Shown: piece by piece, positions 33,178-41,818 of the stretch
How positions within the stretch are numbered: position 1 is the first letter of the stretch
Layout of the letters: each line of letters opens with the position of its first letter
NCBI GenBank assembly: GCA_040882285.1
Contig: JBBEBQ010000005.1
Location: 1-64,000 of the forward strand
Source: Gemmatimonadaceae bacterium
GTDB lineage: Bacteria; Gemmatimonadota; Gemmatimonadetes; Gemmatimonadales; Gemmatimonadaceae
Length of the DNA: 64,000 bases
Direction: 5' to 3'
Made by a program: the position numbers and the translations under genes
The notes under the pieces: model-generated
The model's input: the letters and a program-made list of their open reading frames with translations, nothing else
Database searches by the model: none
Told to the model about the DNA's origin: nothing

Positions 33178-33636
33178 TTATACGGTCTCGAGGATGGGAA
33201 GGCCTACGCGCGCGCGCACCGTCGGCTCGTCGTGCAGCAGATCGGCCAGCGTCACGCTCTCGAGCACGTCGTCGATCTTCCGCTGCAGCATGAGCCACAC
33301 CGGACGAATGCTGCAGTTGTGCGCCGAGGAGCAGCGATCCTCCTCCACCGGGTGGCTGACGCAATGCAGGTCGAACGTCTCCAGCTCCGACGCGTGGATG
33401 ACGTCGCGCATCGTGATCTTGGCCGGCGGCCGCGACAGCATGTAACCGCCCTTGGCGCCGCGCGTGCTCTTCACCACGCCGGCGCGGCGGAGTCTCAGCA
33501 GGATCTGCTCCACGTAATCGGCCGGGAGCCGCTCCTTCAGAGCGATGTCGCGGCCGGTCACCGGCCCGACGCTCGCGCGCTGCGCCAGGTGCAGAGTACA
33601 GATCACGCCGTATTCGGCCCAGGTCGTAATTCTCAC
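33178..33636 (-). CDS. Rrf2-family transcriptional regulator
   Basis: 152 aa from a GTG start. An N-terminal winged helix (WAEYGVICTLHLAQR, LPADYVEQILLRLRRAGVVKSTRGAKGGYML) is followed by a three-Cys cluster (Cys 92, 102, 108), compatible with an Fe-S centre as in IscR, RirA or NsrR. The IscR spacing (92-98-104) is not matched, so the exact sensor type is open. It sits before an unknown gene and after aspartase, without an Fe-S assembly operon. Confidence 0.87.
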   Translation of the reverse strand: MRITTWAEYGVICTLHLAQRASVGPVTGRDIALKERLPADYVEQILLRLRRAGVVKSTRGAKGGYMLSRPPAKITMRDVIHASELETFDLHCVSHPVEEDRCSSAHNCSIRPVWLMLQRKIDDVLESVTLADLLHDEPTVRARVGLPILETV

Positions 33637-33672
33637 AGCTTCAGGATAGGCCCGAACGGCACTCCGGGCAAG

Positions 33673-35106
33673 CTATCCGACCGGGCCCGCGCCATCTTTT
33701 CCGCCCGGAACCCCTATCTCGGTCATCCTACGGAGGTCCAGCACCTCGTCGATCCGCTCGTCCGGCAGGACTTTCTCGCGCTTTACCAGCTCCCGGATCA
33801 GCACGCCCTCCTTAACCGACTGCTTGCTGATGTCCGCCGCCCTGGCGTACCCGATCTCCGGCGCCAGCGCCGTGGCGAGCGCCGCCGAGCGCTCCAGCCA
33901 GTACGCGCACTGCTCCGCGTTGGCCTCGATCCCGCGCACGCACCGCTCGTCCAGCGAGCGCGCGGCGGTGGTCAGGATGCGCACTGAGAGCAGCACGTTG
34001 TACGCGATCACCGGCATCATCACGTTCAGCTCGAGCTGGCCGTGCTCCGCTGAGACCGCGACGCAGGAATCGTTGCCGATGACCTGGAAGCAGACCTGGT
34101 TTACCATCTCCGGAATCGACGGGTTCACTTTCCCGGGCATGATCGACGAGCCGGGCTGTACCGCGGGCAGCCTGATCTCGTCCAGCCCCGTGCGCGGACC
34201 GCTCGCCATCAGTCGCAGATCGCTCGCGATCTTGCTCAGGTCGAGCGCGAGCACGCGGAGCTGCGCGCTGAAGCCCGCGGCATCGCCCATGCTCTGCATC
34301 AGCTGCACGCGGTCCGTCCCGCCGCGCAGCTCCAGCCCGCTCATCTCGCGGAGATGCTTGACCATCAGCGACGGGTACTGCGCTTCGACGTTGACGCCCG
34401 TCCCCACCGCGCTGCCTCCGATTCCGAGATCGCGCAGATACTCGGCCGCTTCCTTCACCCGCGAGATTCCGCGCCGCAGCGTGCCGCCGTAGGCGGTGAA
34501 CTCCTGGCCCAGTCGGATCGGCATCGCGTCCTGCAAGTGGGTGCGCCCCGACTTGACGACCTCGTCGAACTCGCGCCCCTTCGCCTCGAGCGCGGTGGCG
34601 AGCGCGGTGAAAACGCCCACCAGCGATTCGAGCTGCGCCAGGCACGCGAGCCTGATGGCCGTCGGGATCACGTCGTTGGTGGACTGCGCCATGTTGACGT
34701 GGTCGTTGGGGTGCACCGGCGAGTACTTCCCGCGCTCGCCCCCGAGGATCTCGTTCGCGCGGTTCGCCAGCACCTCGTTGCAGTTCATGTTGTGCGAGGT
34801 CCCGGCGCCCGCCTGGTACACGTCCACGACGAACTGGTCGAGGTGCCGGCCCGCCAGCACCTCGTCCGCGGCCTGCACTATCGCGTCGGCCAGCCGCGCT
34901 TCCAGACGGCCGGTGTCCTTGTGCGTGAGGGCGGCCGCCTTCTTGATGCGCACCGTGGCCACGACGAACTCCGGCAGCGCGGTGATCCCGCTGATCGGAA
35001 AGTTCTGCACCGCGCGCAGCGTCTGCACGCCGTACAGCGCGTCGGCGGGCACTTGGAGCTCTCCAAGCGGATCCTTTTCGGTGCGGGTCGGTGGCGATTT
35101 GCTCAT
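33673..35106 (-). CDS. aspA: aspartate ammonia-lyase
   Basis: 477 aa of the aspartase/fumarase superfamily. LYGVQTLRAVQNFPISG, AGTSHNMNCNEVLANRA, HPNDHVNMAQSTNDVIPTA and the signature loop GSSIMPGKVNP are present. It interconverts aspartate and fumarate plus ammonia. The ATG at 35104-35106 excludes an upstream in-frame extension encoded by the heptamer array. The 36 bp downstream gap ends at the Rrf2 gene. Confidence 0.92.
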   Translation of the reverse strand: MSKSPPTRTEKDPLGELQVPADALYGVQTLRAVQNFPISGITALPEFVVATVRIKKAAALTHKDTGRLEARLADAIVQAADEVLAGRHLDQFVVDVYQAGAGTSHNMNCNEVLANRANEILGGERGKYSPVHPNDHVNMAQSTNDVIPTAIRLACLAQLESLVGVFTALATALEAKGREFDEVVKSGRTHLQDAMPIRLGQEFTAYGGTLRRGISRVKEAAEYLRDLGIGGSAVGTGVNVEAQYPSLMVKHLREMSGLELRGGTDRVQLMQSMGDAAGFSAQLRVLALDLSKIASDLRLMASGPRTGLDEIRLPAVQPGSSIMPGKVNPSIPEMVNQVCFQVIGNDSCVAVSAEHGQLELNVMMPVIAYNVLLSVRILTTAARSLDERCVRGIEANAEQCAYWLERSAALATALAPEIGYARAADISKQSVKEGVLIRELVKREKVLPDERIDEVLDLRRMTEIGVPGGKDGAGPVG

Positions 35107-35207
35107 TAGCTGTTGGCTGTTGGCTGTTGGCTGTTGGCTTGAGGCGGAACACCAGGAGCAGGGGCGTTGTTGTTGGCTAAGAGCCAATAGCCAATAGCCA
35201 ATAGCTC
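35107..35207. repeat. inverted pair of CTGTTGG/CCAATAG heptamer arrays
   Basis: The left arm (35107-35139) is almost pure CTGTTGG; the right arm (35175-35207) is CCAATAG with one CTAAGAG. The spacer is about 35 bp. It fills the gap between aspA and the metallo-hydrolase gene and is open in the aspA reading frame. Confidence 0.86.
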
Positions 35208-35212
35208 TCTTC

Positions 35213-35851
35213 TCACGCGAGAATCCTCGCGGTGCCATTCAAAAACGGATTCGATCGCAGCTCTTCGCCGACCGTCGTGGCGGGACCGTGTCCGGGGTAC
35301 AGCACCGTCGCGGGATCCAGGGCGGTGATCTTCTCCAGCGAGCGGGTCAGATGCCCCCCGTTGGAGCCGGGAAGATCCGTGCGGCCCACCGAGCCCGCGA
35401 ACAGGCAGTCGCCTACGAATGCGACGCCGTTGCCGTGGATCATCACGTGTCCCGGTGCGTGCCCGGGAACGTGCACTACCTCGAACCGCAGCGAGCCGAC
35501 TTCCAGCGTATCGCCGTCCGCCAGCTCCTTGTCGGGCGGCGGCGGATCGTCGAACGGGAGGTTGTACATCGCCGCCTGCGTGTGCGCGTGCCGGTACAAC
35601 GTCAGGTCGAGCGGGTGCAGATAGACGGGAACGGGCCACCGCCGCTTGACTCCGGCGATCGCGCCGAGGTGGTCGATGTGCGCGTGCGTGATCCACATCG
35701 CCGTGAGCGTCGCGCGGCTCTTCTCCACCGCGGCGATCAGCCGCTCCGGCTCCGCGCCGGGGTCGATCAGCACCGACTCGCCCTTCGTCTCGTCGATCAC
35801 CAGGAAGGTGTTCTCCTGAAAAGCGCCGACCGCGAGCGTCTCGACCTTCAT
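35213..35851 (-). CDS. metallo-beta-lactamase-fold hydrolase (glyoxalase II-like)
   Basis: 212 aa. The metal site THAHIDHLG supplies HxHxDH; HVPGHAPGHVMI and VGDCLFAGSVGRTDLPG supply further ligands, and VLYPGHGPAT ends the fold. It resembles YcbL-type hydrolases (hydroxyacylglutathione hydrolase-like). Substrate unknown. The ATG overlaps the TrxB stop (ATGA). Confidence 0.87.
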   Translation of the reverse strand: MKVETLAVGAFQENTFLVIDETKGESVLIDPGAEPERLIAAVEKSRATLTAMWITHAHIDHLGAIAGVKRRWPVPVYLHPLDLTLYRHAHTQAAMYNLPFDDPPPPDKELADGDTLEVGSLRFEVVHVPGHAPGHVMIHGNGVAFVGDCLFAGSVGRTDLPGSNGGHLTRSLEKITALDPATVLYPGHGPATTVGEELRSNPFLNGTARILA

Positions 35852-36834
35852 ACGGCGTACCCGCCGGTGCGGACGATCATCGGCACGCCGCCTTCGTCCT
35901 TCAACCCCTTGAGGTACTTCTCCGCGGCGATCGCGGCGGTGGTGCCGTCGCCCGCGGCGGTCGTCACCTGCCGGGTGAGCTGCGCCCGCAGGTCGCCCGC
36001 CGCGAACAGTCCCTTCATCGACGTCTCCATGTTCTGGTCCGTCAGCATGTAGCCGAGCTCGTCGTGGTCCACGTGACCTTCGATGATGCCGGTGTTCGGG
36101 CGAAACCCTATGAACACGAAGATGCCGGTGGCGGCGAGGTCGCGCTCCTCGTGCGTCTTGACGTCGCGCACCTTGAGGTTCGTCACGAGTCCCTGCGCGT
36201 CACCCTCGATCTTCTCGACGACGGTGTCCCAGATCACCGTGATCTTCGGATTCTCGAACAGCCGCTTCTGCAGGATCTTGGACGCGCGCAGCTCGTCGCG
36301 CCGGTGGATGAGGTAAACCTTCTCCGCATAGCGCGTGAGGAAGTCGGCTTCTTCGACCGCCGCGTCTCCGCCTCCGACGACGGTGATCGTCTGATCCTTG
36401 AAGAACGCGCCGTCGCAGATGGCGCAGTACGAGACGCCCTTACCGGCGTACTCCAGCTCTCCGGGAATCCCGAGCTTCACCGGCGTTCCGCCGGCCGTGA
36501 GAATGACAGTCGGCGCGCGGTACACCGTGCCGCTCTCGGTGTCGGCCTCGAAAGTGCCGTCGTCCAGCTTGCGCACGCAGTTCACCGTCTCCTGCACGAA
36601 CTCCGCGCCGAACTTCTTGGCGTGGCTCTCGAACTTCTGCGCCAGCTCCCAGCCGAGGATGTGCTCGAAGCCCGGGTAATCCTCGATGACTTCGGTGTTC
36701 AGCAGCTCGCCGCCGGGGAGCCCGCGCTCGAGCACGACCGTGCGCAGCATCGCTCGCCCGCAGTACATCGCGGCGGTCATTCCGGCCGGCCCGGCTCCAA
36801 CTATCAATACCTCGTATTCGTCTGTCTTACTCAA
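35848..36834 (-). CDS. trxB: thioredoxin reductase
   Basis: 328 aa from a TTG start (36832-36834) with GAGG upstream. FAD site IVGAGPAGMTAAMYCGRA; the redox pair CAIC at residues 137-140; NADPH site VVGGGDAAVEEADFL; C-terminal TGIFVFIGFRPNT and GDLRAQLTRQVTTAAGDGTTAAI. It reduces thioredoxin with NADPH. It is coupled to the downstream metallo-hydrolase. Confidence 0.94.
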   Translation of the reverse strand: MSKTDEYEVLIVGAGPAGMTAAMYCGRAMLRTVVLERGLPGGELLNTEVIEDYPGFEHILGWELAQKFESHAKKFGAEFVQETVNCVRKLDDGTFEADTESGTVYRAPTVILTAGGTPVKLGIPGELEYAGKGVSYCAICDGAFFKDQTITVVGGGDAAVEEADFLTRYAEKVYLIHRRDELRASKILQKRLFENPKITVIWDTVVEKIEGDAQGLVTNLKVRDVKTHEERDLAATGIFVFIGFRPNTGIIEGHVDHDELGYMLTDQNMETSMKGLFAAGDLRAQLTRQVTTAAGDGTTAAIAAEKYLKGLKDEGGVPMIVRTGGYAV

Positions 36835-36851
36835 GTCGCCTCAGGGAAAAA

Positions 36852-37018
36852 CGCTGCGTGCTGCGTCCTGCGGGCTGCGCCCTAGACGCATCGAGATACC
36901 CCACACTCGTCGGTTCCTCGCCTTGCATCGCCACTACAACGTTGCCGGTTTTACGGTACACAGCCTTCGCTCGCACAGAACCCTCCGGGGCGCAGGCCGC
37001 AGTACGCAGCACGCAGCG
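36852..37018. repeat. inverted pair of CTGCGNN/NNCGCAG heptad arrays
   Basis: CTGCG recurs at 36854, 36861, 36868 and 36875, exactly 7 bp apart. The complement CGCAG recurs at 36991, 36998, 37005 and 37012, also exactly 7 bp apart. The two bases between cores vary. The spacer is about 110 bp. It lies between lhgO and trxB, with the same architecture as the CTATTGG elements but a different heptamer. Confidence 0.85.
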
Positions 37019-37076
37019 CTGTAGTGAACAGCCTTGAAATATACCGCTCCCAGTCAGCCCGTTGACCGGGCCGATC

Positions 37077-38288
37077 TCAAGAAATCAACTCCGTCACACG
37101 CTCTACGAGGTAATCCGCGAACGGCAACGCGCACGTAAACGCCGGCGATACCGCGTTCAGCACGTGCAGCGAACGCTCGTCCCCCTGGACCACGAAATCC
37201 ATCTCCAGCTGCCGCTTTTCCACGTCGAACAGCTGGGCCCGGATCCCCGGCGGTCCCCACGTGCGATAGTGCTCCGGCCGTATGTCCGGTACCAATCGCG
37301 CCGCGAGAGCCACGAGCCGCGGCCGCCGGTACTTTCGCATCTCGGCGATCGCGAGATCGCGAAACCCGAAATCGTTGCGCGCGAGCAGCGATACCTCCCG
37401 CGCGGCGATCCCCGCGAACTCGCCGAAGCGAAACCTGGAGAACCACGCGTACTGCTCCCGCCAGAAAGCGGGCGTAGCCGTCGGGCCGATCTTGACGCGG
37501 CCGTCGACCGGCACCGTGAAGTGCACGCCGGCGAACGGATTTCCGAGATCGGGCACAGGATACACATTGGTTCGCAGCCGCTCTCCCTCGTCGCCGTACA
37601 GATACAGGCCCTTGAACGGCAGAATCCTGTACTGCCGTCCGAGCCCGTGGTCATGTGCGATCTTGTCGGCGTACAATCCGGCGGCGTTGACCACGAACCG
37701 CACCGGGAAGCTCCCCGTCGACGTGTGCACCACGTCGCCGACGCGCCGGCGATACGCGGTGGAGGTCAGCATGTCCACTCCCGCTGCCATGGCGTCATCC
37801 GCGAGCGAGGTCAACACCTTTCCCGGATGAACTGACGCGGTCGTCGGTGAGAACAGCGCTCGCCCAACGGTCCTGGCGCGCGGCTCGATCTCGGCCGCGC
37901 CCGCCTCGTCCACCTCTTCGACCGGAACCGCATTGTGCTCCGCGCGCCGCTTGAGCTCGTCGATCCCGGCATGATCGGCTTCCGATTGCGCAACCACGAG
38001 CTTGCCGCAGCGATTGATCGGCAGGTCGCGCTCCACGCAGTACTCCGTCAACCGGCGGCAGCCGTCGCGGCTGAACCGCGCCTTGAGACTCGAGTCGGAG
38101 TAGTAGAACCCGGCGTGCAGCACGCCGCTGTTGCGCCCGCTCGCGTGGGACCCGAGAGTGGCGTCCTTCTCGATCAGGCGAACCCTCGCGTCGGGATACT
38201 TTCGCTTGAGCGCCGCGGCGCAGCTGACGCCGATGATGCCGCCGCCGACAACCAGGAAATCGACGGCTTGCCCGCCGGCAACCGTCAC
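37077..38288 (-). CDS. lhgO: L-2-hydroxyglutarate oxidase family FAD protein
   Basis: 403 aa. The FAD site VDFLVVGGGIIGVSCAAALKRK is followed by EKDATLGSHASGRNSGVLHAGFYY, a hallmark of LhgO/L2HGDH. It belongs to the DAO superfamily and would oxidise L-2-hydroxyglutarate to 2-oxoglutarate. The GTG start at 38286-38288 overlaps the SDR stop (GTGA). Confidence 0.88.
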   Translation of the reverse strand: MTVAGGQAVDFLVVGGGIIGVSCAAALKRKYPDARVRLIEKDATLGSHASGRNSGVLHAGFYYSDSSLKARFSRDGCRRLTEYCVERDLPINRCGKLVVAQSEADHAGIDELKRRAEHNAVPVEEVDEAGAAEIEPRARTVGRALFSPTTASVHPGKVLTSLADDAMAAGVDMLTSTAYRRRVGDVVHTSTGSFPVRFVVNAAGLYADKIAHDHGLGRQYRILPFKGLYLYGDEGERLRTNVYPVPDLGNPFAGVHFTVPVDGRVKIGPTATPAFWREQYAWFSRFRFGEFAGIAAREVSLLARNDFGFRDLAIAEMRKYRRPRLVALAARLVPDIRPEHYRTWGPPGIRAQLFDVEKRQLEMDFVVQGDERSLHVLNAVSPAFTCALPFADYLVERVTELIS

Positions 38289-39034
38289 CGCGCGTGCCGT
38301 CCGCCGTCGACGATCAGGGTTTCTCCCGTAACGAACTCCGCCCTCAGCAGGTACAGCACGGCCTCCGACACGTCGGACGGGTCGCCCAGCCGACGGAGCG
38401 GAGCGGTCTCGGCGAGATGCGCCGCCTCGGCTTCGCTGAACCCTTCCGGCAGCAGCACCGCTCCGGCGGCCACCGCGTTCACGCGAATCCGCGGGCCGAG
38501 GACCTTCGCGAGCGACTTCGTCATGCGCACGATGCCGGCCTTGCTGATCCCGTGCGGCACGTACCCTATCCAGCTCTCGTACGCCGCGAGATCGGCGATG
38601 TTGATGATCGCGCCGTCGCGCTGCCGCTCCTCCGGCCCTCCCCAGCCCATCGCGCGCGCCGCGGCCTGCGACAGAAAGAAGGGGGCGCGCAGGTTCAGCG
38701 CGAACATCGAGTCCCACTCCTCGGCGCTGACTTCGCCGAACGGGGTGCGCAGCATCACCGCGGCCGAATTGATCAGGACGTCGAGCCCCCCGAAACGGCG
38801 CACGACTTCGTCCACGAGCTGCCCGGACGCCGCGACGTCCAGCAAGTTGGCCTGAAACACGTCGGCCTCGCCGCCGCGCGCGCGGATCTCCGCGCACAGC
38901 TCGTCGGCCCCGCTCCGCGCCTCGTTGAAGTGGATCGCCGTGCGCGTGCCTTCACGCGCGAGCGCTTCCGCGATCGCTCGTCCCACCCTGCGTCCCGCGC
39001 CGGTCACCAGCGCGACTTTCCCGGTCAGCTCCAT
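38285..39034 (-). CDS. SDR oxidoreductase, pteridine-reductase-like, with catalytic Tyr replaced by His
   Basis: 249 aa. The nucleotide site TGAGRRVGRAIA matches the TGxxxRxG form typical of pteridine reductases, and NSAAVML is the NNAG-like motif. IINIADLAAY has Asp where classical SDRs have Ser, as in PTR1. In the YxxxK position the sequence reads HGISK (His 161, Lys 165), so the usual catalytic Tyr is missing. The ATG at 39032-39034 starts 4 bp after the PHP stop. FolM/PTR1-like substrate is an inference. Confidence 0.83.
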   Translation of the reverse strand: MELTGKVALVTGAGRRVGRAIAEALAREGTRTAIHFNEARSGADELCAEIRARGGEADVFQANLLDVAASGQLVDEVVRRFGGLDVLINSAAVMLRTPFGEVSAEEWDSMFALNLRAPFFLSQAAARAMGWGGPEERQRDGAIINIADLAAYESWIGYVPHGISKAGIVRMTKSLAKVLGPRIRVNAVAAGAVLLPEGFSEAEAAHLAETAPLRRLGDPSDVSEAVLYLLRAEFVTGETLIVDGGRHAR

Positions 39035-39038
39035 TGCG

Positions 39039-39917
39039 TCACACGGTCGAGGCGGGGACTCTGCTCGCCACCAGCCGCTCCTGCCGCTCGAGCCACTCGC
39101 GCGGAACGACCTGTCCGCCGAGCGTGCGCTCACCCACCGGGCCGTGCCAATCCGAGCCGCCGCTCGGCACCAGCCCGAGGAAGTCGCACAGCGCCTCCAA
39201 TCCGGCGGACACGTCCGGGCTGTGACTCGGATGCCGCACCTCGAGCCCGTCCAGTCCGAGCGCGACGAGCCGCTCCACGCGCTCGCGCCTGGCCGTGTGC
39301 GACGGATGCGCCCAGATGGCGAGGCCCCCCGCCTCGTGAATTATCCGGATCGCGTCCTGGATCAGAAAGAGCGATTTCGGCACGAACGCCGCCCGCCCCT
39401 GGCCGAGGTAGCGGTCGAACGCTTCGCGCTGATCGACCACCGCGCCCGATTGAATCAACGCGCGCGCGATGTGCGGTCGGCCCACGGCGCCGCCGTTCGA
39501 CTGGCGGAGAACTTCCTCGAGGCTGATCGGAACTCCGATCTCGCACAGGCGGCTCACGATCAGACGCGCGCGCTCAATCCGCTTGTCGCGCAGCTCGGTG
39601 AGCTCGCCCTCGAGCGCATCCAGGCGGGTGACGTGCAGTCCGAGCACGTGCACTTCCCTTCCGCGCTGGTCTTCGTGCGCGCTGAGCTCGACGCCGCGGA
39701 TGACGCGCACACCCAGTCGCTCGCCCGCGACGAGCGCCTCGTGCACACCGGCGACCGTATCGTGATCGGTCAAGGCGATCACGGAGAGAGCCGCGGCGTT
39801 GGCGGCCTCGACGACCTGCGCTGGAGGGAGAATTCCGTCCGACGCGGTGGAGTGAAGGTGAAGATCGATTTCCGACCGGCCCGCTCCCGCGTCCCGCTGC
39901 TCCGGGCCCTGGCTCAC
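39039..39917 (-). CDS. PHP-domain phosphoesterase (RNase AM/YciV-like)
   Basis: 292 aa. IDLHLHSTASDG carries the HxH metal motif, and ALTDHDT, GVELSA, WAHPSHT and SGGSDWHG supply the remaining ligands of a trinuclear metal site. The length and motifs fit the TrpH/YciV group (3',5'-nucleotide bisphosphate phosphatase and 5'-3' exoribonuclease). The GTG start at 39915-39917 overlaps the stop of the small upstream gene (GTGA). Confidence 0.88.
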   Translation of the reverse strand: MSQGPEQRDAGAGRSEIDLHLHSTASDGILPPAQVVEAANAAALSVIALTDHDTVAGVHEALVAGERLGVRVIRGVELSAHEDQRGREVHVLGLHVTRLDALEGELTELRDKRIERARLIVSRLCEIGVPISLEEVLRQSNGGAVGRPHIARALIQSGAVVDQREAFDRYLGQGRAAFVPKSLFLIQDAIRIIHEAGGLAIWAHPSHTARRERVERLVALGLDGLEVRHPSHSPDVSAGLEALCDFLGLVPSGGSDWHGPVGERTLGGQVVPREWLERQERLVASRVPASTV

Positions 39918-40180
39918 CTGCTGTAGCCGGCCTCCGGAGAGGTGAACCCCGGCTGTGACTGCTCGAACAGCTCCACCAGCTTCTCGTCCGAGAGCTCGGC
40001 GAACGACGCTTCGCGCGAGCGGGCGCCGAGGGGGGAGTAGCGCGTCACGCGGACCGCGCGGGCGTCGCCCGTGCCGCGGGTGAACAGCAGGCCGTATTCG
40101 TCCTGATCGTATTGCGTCACGAAGCCGGAGGTAGCCACGCTCCACTCCTCTCCGTCGACGCTGATTTTTCTCGTTGGCAT
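39914..40180 (-). CDS. small conserved-looking protein of unknown function
   Basis: 88 aa, begins MPTRKISVDGEEWSVATSG. Predicted beta-rich first half with acidic YDQDEYGLLF and a helical C-terminal part (FAELSDEKLVELFEQS). No membrane helix or Cys. The ATG overlaps the next upstream stop (ATGA) and its own stop overlaps the PHP start, so it is translationally coupled on both sides. Not recognised. Confidence 0.7.
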   Translation of the reverse strand: MPTRKISVDGEEWSVATSGFVTQYDQDEYGLLFTRGTGDARAVRVTRYSPLGARSREASFAELSDEKLVELFEQSQPGFTSPEAGYSR

Positions 40181-40440
40181 CAGCTCAGCTCCACTTCCTT
40201 GTATATCCGCCCCGCGTCGAGAATCGGATCGAGCGCGGCTTCGTGCGCGTCCGCGAGCTTCTGCGACTCGGTGGATTCGGTGAATTCGATGAACGCGCCC
40301 GGGAGTGCCACTTCCTCGAACACCCAGAAGTTGCACCCGGCCGCGGAGTAGTGCGCCTTTCTCGCCTTGAGCTTCTCGAGATAGCGCTTTCGCTCCGCCA
40401 CCGTGACGATCGCCCGGTGAATCGTCAGCAGGCGCGCCAC
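40180..40440 (-). CDS. small unknown protein coupled to the E2 gene
   Basis: 86 aa from a GTG at 40438-40440 that shares its G with the E2 stop (TAGTG). The N-terminus is basic-helical (TVAERKRYLEKLKARKAHY), followed by CNFWVFEEVALPGAFIEFTES, which reads like a ferredoxin-like or antibiotic-monooxygenase-type fold; this is only a shape impression. Not recognised. It is coupled to both neighbours. Confidence 0.68.
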   Translation of the reverse strand: MARLLTIHRAIVTVAERKRYLEKLKARKAHYSAAGCNFWVFEEVALPGAFIEFTESTESQKLADAHEAALDPILDAGRIYKEVELS

Positions 40441-41804
40441 TACACTCCGGCCTCGCTGAAGTTCTCCAGCACCGACTTCACGTGCGCCAGGAACTGGTCC
40501 GCCACGGCGCCGTCAATGATCCGGTGGTCGAACGACAGCGAGAAATAGGCGCACGTTCTGATCGCGAGCACGTCGTCGCCGTCGGGGCCTTCAATGACCT
40601 TCGGCCGCTTCTCGATCGCGCCGACGCCGAGGATCGCCACCTGCGGCTGGTTGATGATCGGCGTCCCCATGAGCGAGCCGTACACGCCCGGGTTGGTGAT
40701 GGTGAAGGTCCCGTCCTGCACTTCCTCCGGCGACAGCCGCTTGGCGCGCGCCCGCGCGGCGAGATCGTTGAGCGCGCGCGTCAGGCCCGCTATCGAGAGG
40801 TTGTCCGCCCGCTTGATGACCGGAACGATGAGCCCCCAGTCGAGCGCCACCGCGATCGCGATGTTGTACTGCTTCCGGTAGATGACGTTGTTGCCCGAGA
40901 CCGACGAGTTGAGCACCGGGAACTTCTTGAGCCCGTCCACCACGCTCGCGATCACGAACGGCAGGTAGGTGAGGTTCTGTCCGGTCGCTTCCTTGAACTC
41001 CGCCTTCTTCTTCGCGCGGATCTTCCCCACCCGCGTGAGATCCATCTCCATGAACGACGTGACGTGCGCCGAGGTCCGGCGCGACACGCCCATGTGCTCG
41101 CTGATCAGCGCGCGCATCTTGCTCATCGGCTCGACGACGTCGCCGGGCCACGCCGTGGCCGCCGGACCGTGCGGCGCCGCGCCGCCGGGCGCGTGCATCG
41201 TGGGGGCGGCTCCCGCTCCCGCCGGCGGGCCGGACTCGATGTAGCCGAGGATGTCCTTCTTGGTCACGCGGCCGGCGATCCCGCTGCCCCGCCCGCGCAG
41301 CGCGGCGAGATCGACTCCGTGCTCCGCCGCGATCTTGCGCACGAGTGGCGAGGACCGCGTCTGCACCCGCTCCTCGAACGAGGAGCCGTTGCCGGCCGGA
41401 GCCCGACCCGGTGTCCCGCTCTGCGCCGGCGGCGCGCTGATGGGGGCCGGCGCCGGGCTGGCGCTCTGCGGCACGTCGGCCTGCGTCGGCGACGCCTTGG
41501 CCGCCGCGGTAGCGGCACCCGCGGGCTCCGCCTCCGGCGTGGCGGCGGGCACGGCCGCGCCCTTCTCCGTCTCGATCTTCGCCACGACGGTCTGCACCGC
41601 GACCGTCTCACCTTCCTTCACGAGGATCTCCGCCAGCACTCCCGCGACGGGAGACGGAATCTCGGCGTCAACCTTGTCGGTCGATATCTCGAAGATCGGC
41701 TCGTCACGCTTGACTTCGTCGCCGGCTTTCTTGAGCCACCGGGAGAGGGTTCCCTCCACGATCGACTCGCCCATCTGAGGCATTATCACGTCAACACGGG
41801 CCAC
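40440..41804 (-). CDS. 2-oxoacid dehydrogenase dihydrolipoamide acyltransferase (E2)
   Basis: 454 aa from a GTG start with GAGG upstream. One lipoyl domain (1-80, lipoyl Lys 44 in STDKVD), an Ala/Pro linker, a peripheral-subunit-binding domain (about 150-190, SPLVRKIAAEHGVDLAALRGRGSGIAGRVTKKDI), and the acyltransferase domain ending SFDHRIIDGAVADQFL with catalytic His 427. Branched-chain or pyruvate/2-oxoglutarate specificity is not decidable. Its expected E1 partner is only a fragment (42100-42412); no E3 is near. Confidence 0.92.
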   Translation of the reverse strand: MARVDVIMPQMGESIVEGTLSRWLKKAGDEVKRDEPIFEISTDKVDAEIPSPVAGVLAEILVKEGETVAVQTVVAKIETEKGAAVPAATPEAEPAGAATAAAKASPTQADVPQSASPAPAPISAPPAQSGTPGRAPAGNGSSFEERVQTRSSPLVRKIAAEHGVDLAALRGRGSGIAGRVTKKDILGYIESGPPAGAGAAPTMHAPGGAAPHGPAATAWPGDVVEPMSKMRALISEHMGVSRRTSAHVTSFMEMDLTRVGKIRAKKKAEFKEATGQNLTYLPFVIASVVDGLKKFPVLNSSVSGNNVIYRKQYNIAIAVALDWGLIVPVIKRADNLSIAGLTRALNDLAARARAKRLSPEEVQDGTFTITNPGVYGSLMGTPIINQPQVAILGVGAIEKRPKVIEGPDGDDVLAIRTCAYFSLSFDHRIIDGAVADQFLAHVKSVLENFSEAGV

Positions 41805-41818
41805 GTCATCAACCTCGC

